40,460 nucleotides of DNA from Colwellia psychrerythraea. Lineage in GTDB: Bacteria > Pseudomonadota > Gammaproteobacteria > Enterobacterales > Alteromonadaceae. The notes beneath the pieces are model-generated. The model did not search any database. It was given only the letters and a program-made list of their open reading frames with translations, and was not told where the DNA came from. Shown here in pieces: positions 36,894 to 40,460 of this stretch. Within the stretch, counting starts at the first letter, position 1. The number at the start of each line of letters is the position of its first letter. The position numbers and the translations under genes were made by a program. The stretch is from contig MAAF01000051.1 of the NCBI GenBank assembly GCA_002163005.1, forward strand, positions 1 to 40,460, read 5' to 3'.

Positions 36894-39828
36894 TCAAATT
36901 AATTTCATCTATTAAACAATGAGTCAATTCACCAATTAATAAGTGCTCTGGTTTATCTGTCATTGATTCTTTCTTAATTATAGTCTCTAACTCTTTTGCT
37001 GCCTGATTAAGTTCTACAAAGCCAAACATTTGTGCCGCTCCTGCTAAGCGATGTGCAAGGGAAGCAATGTTCTTTTTATTATCATTATCACTATAACGAA
37101 CAAGATCTCGTTTATCATTACTGAGATTAGCTTTAAATTCAGCGATTAAATCACTTAAATCAACTTGAGATAGGCTTTTATCAGCTTTATTAACAAGTTC
37201 ATCAGTAGCTAAAACCAGCTCTGCTGCTTTATTGGGCTGGTCAGTAAGTGATTTTTCATCCGTCTTAGTAGTTAAATACTTAGCAATGGTCGCAATAAAG
37301 TGTTTTCTTTCAATAGGTTTTTTTAAGTGCCCAGTAAATCCTAACCCTAGGTACTGACTAACTTCATGGGACATAGCGTTCGCCGTTAAGGCATAAATAG
37401 GTTGATTACAGCCTAAAGCCCGTAAGGCTTTAAAGGCCTCAACCCCATCCATCTCTGGCATTTGAATATCTAAGAGTACCAAGTTGGGTTGATGTACAAC
37501 GCAAAGTTTCACCGCTTCCTTACCATTACTAGCGACAATAACTTCTAACCCTAAGCTCATTAGTAAACGGGCAATTAACCGTCGGTTATCATCATGATCC
37601 TCAGCCAATAAGATTTTGCCGCTAAAGAATATTTCGCTACTATCGACATGCAATGAATCAGTTAAGGGGTTTACACTGTCGTCACTATAATGCTGATAAG
37701 GTAGCGTTAAACAAAAACAACTGCCCTTTCCTAGCTCACTTGTTACCTCGATATTTCCTGACATTAATTTTGCTAACTGGTTTGATAATGTCAATCCAAG
37801 TCCTGAACCACCAAAACGTCTACTGATACTATTATCTGCTTGAGTAAATATTTCAAAGACTTGTGCTAAATGCTCTTCACTCAAGCCGATACCAGTATCA
37901 GTGACAGTGAAAACGAGTTGTTCTTTTTGCCAATCAATACTTAGCGTTACTTGGCCACTTTCAGTGAATTTAATAGCGTTAGCACATAAGTTAAGCAATA
38001 TTTGCTTTAACCGCAAACTGTCAACCTGAATGATAAAAGGTGAGGGTAATTGATGAACAATGGTAAAAACCAACTGTTTTTGTTGAGCTTGAGAGGTAAA
38101 GGTATGTGATAAATCTTGAATTAATTCGCCTAAATCAAGTGGCTGAATGTCTAATTCAAATTTATTTGCTTCAATACGGCTTAAATCCAAAATATCATTA
38201 ATTAACTCAAGCAAATGTAAACTATTGCCATGGATTACTTCAATATCTTCTTGTACTTTATCTTTATCAATATCGTCATGGATAATGGCTTCAGCATGAC
38301 CAACAATAGCGGTTAACGGTGTACGAATCTCATGACTCATATTCGCTAAAAATTGACTTTTAACTTGATTCGCTTTCTCTAATTCTATGGTCAAATCTTC
38401 AAGTTCATGAGTACGCTGTTTTACCCGTAACTCTAACTCTTGTGTTAAGCGTTTTTCAAGGTAACGGCGATAGATAAAAAAGGCTACCACGAGTACTAAT
38501 ACTAAGGTTAAAATAATAATGTTACGTTGATGTTCTATTTTAGCGGATTGTAATATCTGCAGCTTTCTGCGCTGCTCTAAATCTACTATTTTCTGACTAA
38601 GCTGCACTGATTCAAATTCAGCCAATTTGTGGTTAAGCAAATTATTAGAAGCTAGCAGGTACCTATATTGATATTTTTTCTGTTGGGCAAGCGCTTTGAC
38701 AAACTCTTTTTTACTAGCATAAATTAAAGCAGATATTGCTAAATTTTCAGTCAGAAGTGTTTGGTAGTTTATTTTTTTACCTACAGTAATTGAGCGTTCT
38801 ATGTATTGCTCAGCTTGCGATAAATCACCGGAATAAAAGGAGGCTTTAGCTAAACTTTGTAAACTACCAGCATAGGCTTTTTGGTGACCCACTTCTTTGC
38901 TAATGATTAATGCTTGTTTGCCATAAAACAACGCTTGCTCAATATCGAAAGTATCGTTATATATTTCTGACATATTATGTAGTTGTGAGGCAATATCATG
39001 TTTATAGCCGTGCTCTTGAAAATAATGCAAAGCTGCTAAAATATTTTCTTTACCTAGCTCAAACTGGCCAGAATCCTTATAAGCAACACCTAAATCAGCT
39101 CTCGCCGTGGCAACACCATGAGCATCTTTCAATTGCTGACGTTTTTTTATAATTACCCTCAACATATCAATAGCACTATCAAAACGTTTCAAGCTGATAT
39201 ACAAAGCAGCAATGTTGTATCTAACATCAATTTTGTCAGCTTCATCGCCGTAGCGAGCATATAAAGGCTCGGCAAGTTGATAATTTACCAAGGCTAAATT
39301 AGCTTGCCCTAACGAGGTATAAACTAGCGCAATATTGTTAAATAAATTTGCTCGTTCAATAGCAAAGTTATTGATACCATCTGCTTGATTTTTTTGGTAA
39401 TAGGCTAATGATGCTTGATAAGCTTGCAATGCCAACTTCAATTCGCCTTGATAATAAAGCAGTATGCCAAGCATCTTTTCGGCTTGAGCTTTTAAACCGA
39501 AAAGATTAGATTTTTGGGCCAATTCAATGGCGCTATTAATCGCATCAATACCCTGATTGTATTGATGTAAGGTAAATAGCACTTTTCCTTGATTAAGCAA
39601 TACTTCGGCTTTCTCACCAGTATTAAGCGCTGGTGATTTAGATAAATTTAATAATGCTTCCAATGCGGCCTGTTTATCTACTTTCTGATTAATATCAGCA
39701 AGTTGTTTCGTTAATTGGCTATCCTGTGCCCAAGTTTTATGGACCATCCCTAGACTTGCCATAGTGAGTAAACAAAATAACAGTAATATTTGAGTTAACC
39801 GTTCCATCATGGGGTATTTAAAGCTCAA
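36880..39828 (-). CDS. TPR-containing hybrid sensor histidine kinase with receiver and HPt
   Basis: Multi-domain membrane kinase. The 982 residues begin with a signal peptide (about 1-34, ending TWAQ). A periplasmic array of TPR repeats follows (about 40-400), then a coiled coil and a membrane segment (about 434-454). HisKA is next with His499 in MSHEIRTPL. HATPase_c is at about 600-710, with a DTGIGLS N-loop region and FGGSGLGL. A receiver domain has Asp787 in LLDIQMPEMDG, and a C-terminal HPt domain has His926 in AHRLAGAAQ. A complete phosphorelay (His-Asp-His) therefore lies in one chain, and the output response regulator must be elsewhere. The TPR sensor suggests it binds a periplasmic protein or peptide. 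The downstream coiled-coil gene overlaps it by 14 bp. Confidence 0.93.
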   Translation of the reverse strand: MSFKYPMMERLTQILLLFCLLTMASLGMVHKTWAQDSQLTKQLADINQKVDKQAALEALLNLSKSPALNTGEKAEVLLNQGKVLFTLHQYNQGIDAINSAIELAQKSNLFGLKAQAEKMLGILLYYQGELKLALQAYQASLAYYQKNQADGINNFAIERANLFNNIALVYTSLGQANLALVNYQLAEPLYARYGDEADKIDVRYNIAALYISLKRFDSAIDMLRVIIKKRQQLKDAHGVATARADLGVAYKDSGQFELGKENILAALHYFQEHGYKHDIASQLHNMSEIYNDTFDIEQALFYGKQALIISKEVGHQKAYAGSLQSLAKASFYSGDLSQAEQYIERSITVGKKINYQTLLTENLAISALIYASKKEFVKALAQQKKYQYRYLLASNNLLNHKLAEFESVQLSQKIVDLEQRRKLQILQSAKIEHQRNIIILTLVLVLVVAFFIYRRYLEKRLTQELELRVKQRTHELEDLTIELEKANQVKSQFLANMSHEIRTPLTAIVGHAEAIIHDDIDKDKVQEDIEVIHGNSLHLLELINDILDLSRIEANKFELDIQPLDLGELIQDLSHTFTSQAQQKQLVFTIVHQLPSPFIIQVDSLRLKQILLNLCANAIKFTESGQVTLSIDWQKEQLVFTVTDTGIGLSEEHLAQVFEIFTQADNSISRRFGGSGLGLTLSNQLAKLMSGNIEVTSELGKGSCFCLTLPYQHYSDDSVNPLTDSLHVDSSEIFFSGKILLAEDHDDNRRLIARLLMSLGLEVIVASNGKEAVKLCVVHQPNLVLLDIQMPEMDGVEAFKALRALGCNQPIYALTANAMSHEVSQYLGLGFTGHLKKPIERKHFIATIAKYLTTKTDEKSLTDQPNKAAELVLATDELVNKADKSLSQVDLSDLIAEFKANLSNDKRDLVRYSDNDNKKNIASLAHRLAGAAQMFGFVELNQAAKELETIIKKESMTDKPEHLLIGELTHCLIDEINLIEQQ

Positions 39829-39979
39829 CTTTCGCTATCATGGGGTACTGAATCTAATGAGCAGTATTAAGGGATATTATTTATAGCATTAATTACTATT
39901 AAAAAACATCATATCAATAAGGCCTCTTTGAAAAATTCATAATTTCACTATAAAAATCAGATCAAAAATATTAGCAGGA

Positions 39980-40183
39980 ATGTTAGATAAGTATTCGGAA
40001 CGTGGATAGGCCTATATTGATGGCCTGCGTTCTATGATCCGTTATAACAAATGAGAAGATGTAGATGAGGCATACTTATCTGATACTATTTTGATTAGCT
40101 GCTATCACCAAAACAAGAGCGGTAGCACTAACAAAATCAAGGCCATTAACACAGCCGTTGGTCAATATTCACCATCAATGTAA
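39980..40183 (+). pseudogene. Decayed reading frame with two in-frame stops
   Basis: From an ATG at 39980 a 68-codon frame reads through a TAG (40007-40009) and a TGA (40052-40054) to a TAA at 40181. The segments between stops look protein-like (AYIDGLRSMIRYN and EDVDEAYLSDTILISCY). I do not recognise the family. No ribosome site at proper spacing is visible. It may be a remnant of a mobile gene. The rest of 39829-40213 shows nothing I can name. Confidence 0.25.
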
Positions 40184-40213
40184 CGCAACAATAATGTCCC
40201 GTAACGATAGTGC

Positions 40214-40460
40214 ATACCCGTTCCACTTGAATATGCTCGTTTCAGGAATTCTGAGCGATTCATAATCAAGGCGAATTTTTTTATTAAGGGTTATTCAGGA
40301 GAATATGCTCCTGCATTCTCTAATAAGCTACATCCATGTAGCGTCCTTAAAAAGAAATGTAACGCAGAGTATGATTTGCTCAGCCTTCCCCAAGGGGCTG
40401 GTTTATAAACGCTTTATGCTGCGTTATTGATTTCGACAATAGAATAACTATTCTCTTCAA
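40214..40460. repeat. Family A palindromic element, copy 2 (cut by window edge)
   Basis: It starts ATACCCG and follows the 11640 copy through CCACTTGAA, GTTTCAGGA and ATTCATAATCAAGGCG. The last 54 bp (40407-40460) are identical to 11786-11839. The hairpin loop carries a 48-bp insert absent from copy 1 (40296-40343), itself made of two palindromes: CAGGAG/CTCCTG and GCTACAT/ATGTAGC. The right terminal repeat lies beyond the window. Confidence 0.8.

Noticed and set aside
1..40460. CRISPR array, tRNA, rRNA, prophage or defence island
   Set aside because: No spaced direct repeats of CRISPR type, no tRNA cloverleaf or rRNA sequence, and no phage or defence gene families were recognised on either strand.

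Overview
The window is an AT-rich stretch of a gammaproteobacterial chromosome. Gene content, gene order and protein style point to a marine Alteromonadales bacterium, most likely Colwellia or a close relative (Colwelliaceae). This placement is an inference from protein similarity and from the type of dispersed intergenic repeats; no 16S gene is present.

Layout. (1) Positions 1-690 hold the 5' part of a REP-associated tyrosine (Y1/HUH) transposase gene on the minus strand, cut by the window edge. (2) Positions 903-6797, plus strand: type IV pilus assembly genes pilB, pilC and pilD, then coaE, zapD and yacG. pilA is not in the window. (3) Positions 6811-10991, minus strand: mutT, secA and a membrane-anchored M23 (LytM) peptidase that occupies the place of E. 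coli secM. (4) dciA (DUF721) at 11061-11567 runs divergently from the peptidase and converges on lpxC. A 267-bp palindromic repeat element fills the gap between dciA and lpxC. (5) Positions 11909-30936, minus strand: the complete division and cell wall (dcw) cluster. In transcription order it is mraZ, rsmH, ftsL, ftsI, murE, murF, mraY, murD, ftsW, murG, murC, ddlB, ftsQ, ftsA, ftsZ, then lpxC. A consensus-like promoter and three 10-bp-phased GTGGA boxes, a probable MraZ operator, lie directly upstream of mraZ. (6) Positions 31303-39828, a less conserved segment: a DmdC-like acyl-CoA dehydrogenase, a secreted transglutaminase-like protein, a DyP-type peroxidase, a coiled-coil membrane protein, and a large TPR hybrid histidine kinase. 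(7) Positions 39829-40460: no intact gene, a decayed reading frame and a second copy of the palindromic repeat.

How the genes work together. The dcw block makes lipid II: MurC, MurD, MurE and MurF build the UDP-MurNAc-pentapeptide, Ddl supplies D-Ala-D-Ala, and MraY and MurG finish the lipid-linked unit. The same block encodes the divisome that uses lipid II (FtsZ, A, Q, L, W, I). ZapD bundles FtsZ, the M23 protein may trim or regulate peptidoglycan, LpxC commits carbon to lipid A, and SecA exports envelope proteins. Most mur/fts junctions overlap or abut, which implies translational coupling. The exceptions are ftsL-ftsI, mraY-murD (filled by a 14-bp tandem repeat) and ftsA-ftsZ.

The core of the window is conserved and well understood. 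The less ordinary signals are two families of palindromic MITE-like elements, the variant MraZ boxes, the mraY-murD minisatellite, a perfect inverted repeat between the M23 gene and dciA, and the kinase/coiled-coil gene pair. I did not find a convincing new defence or mobile system.
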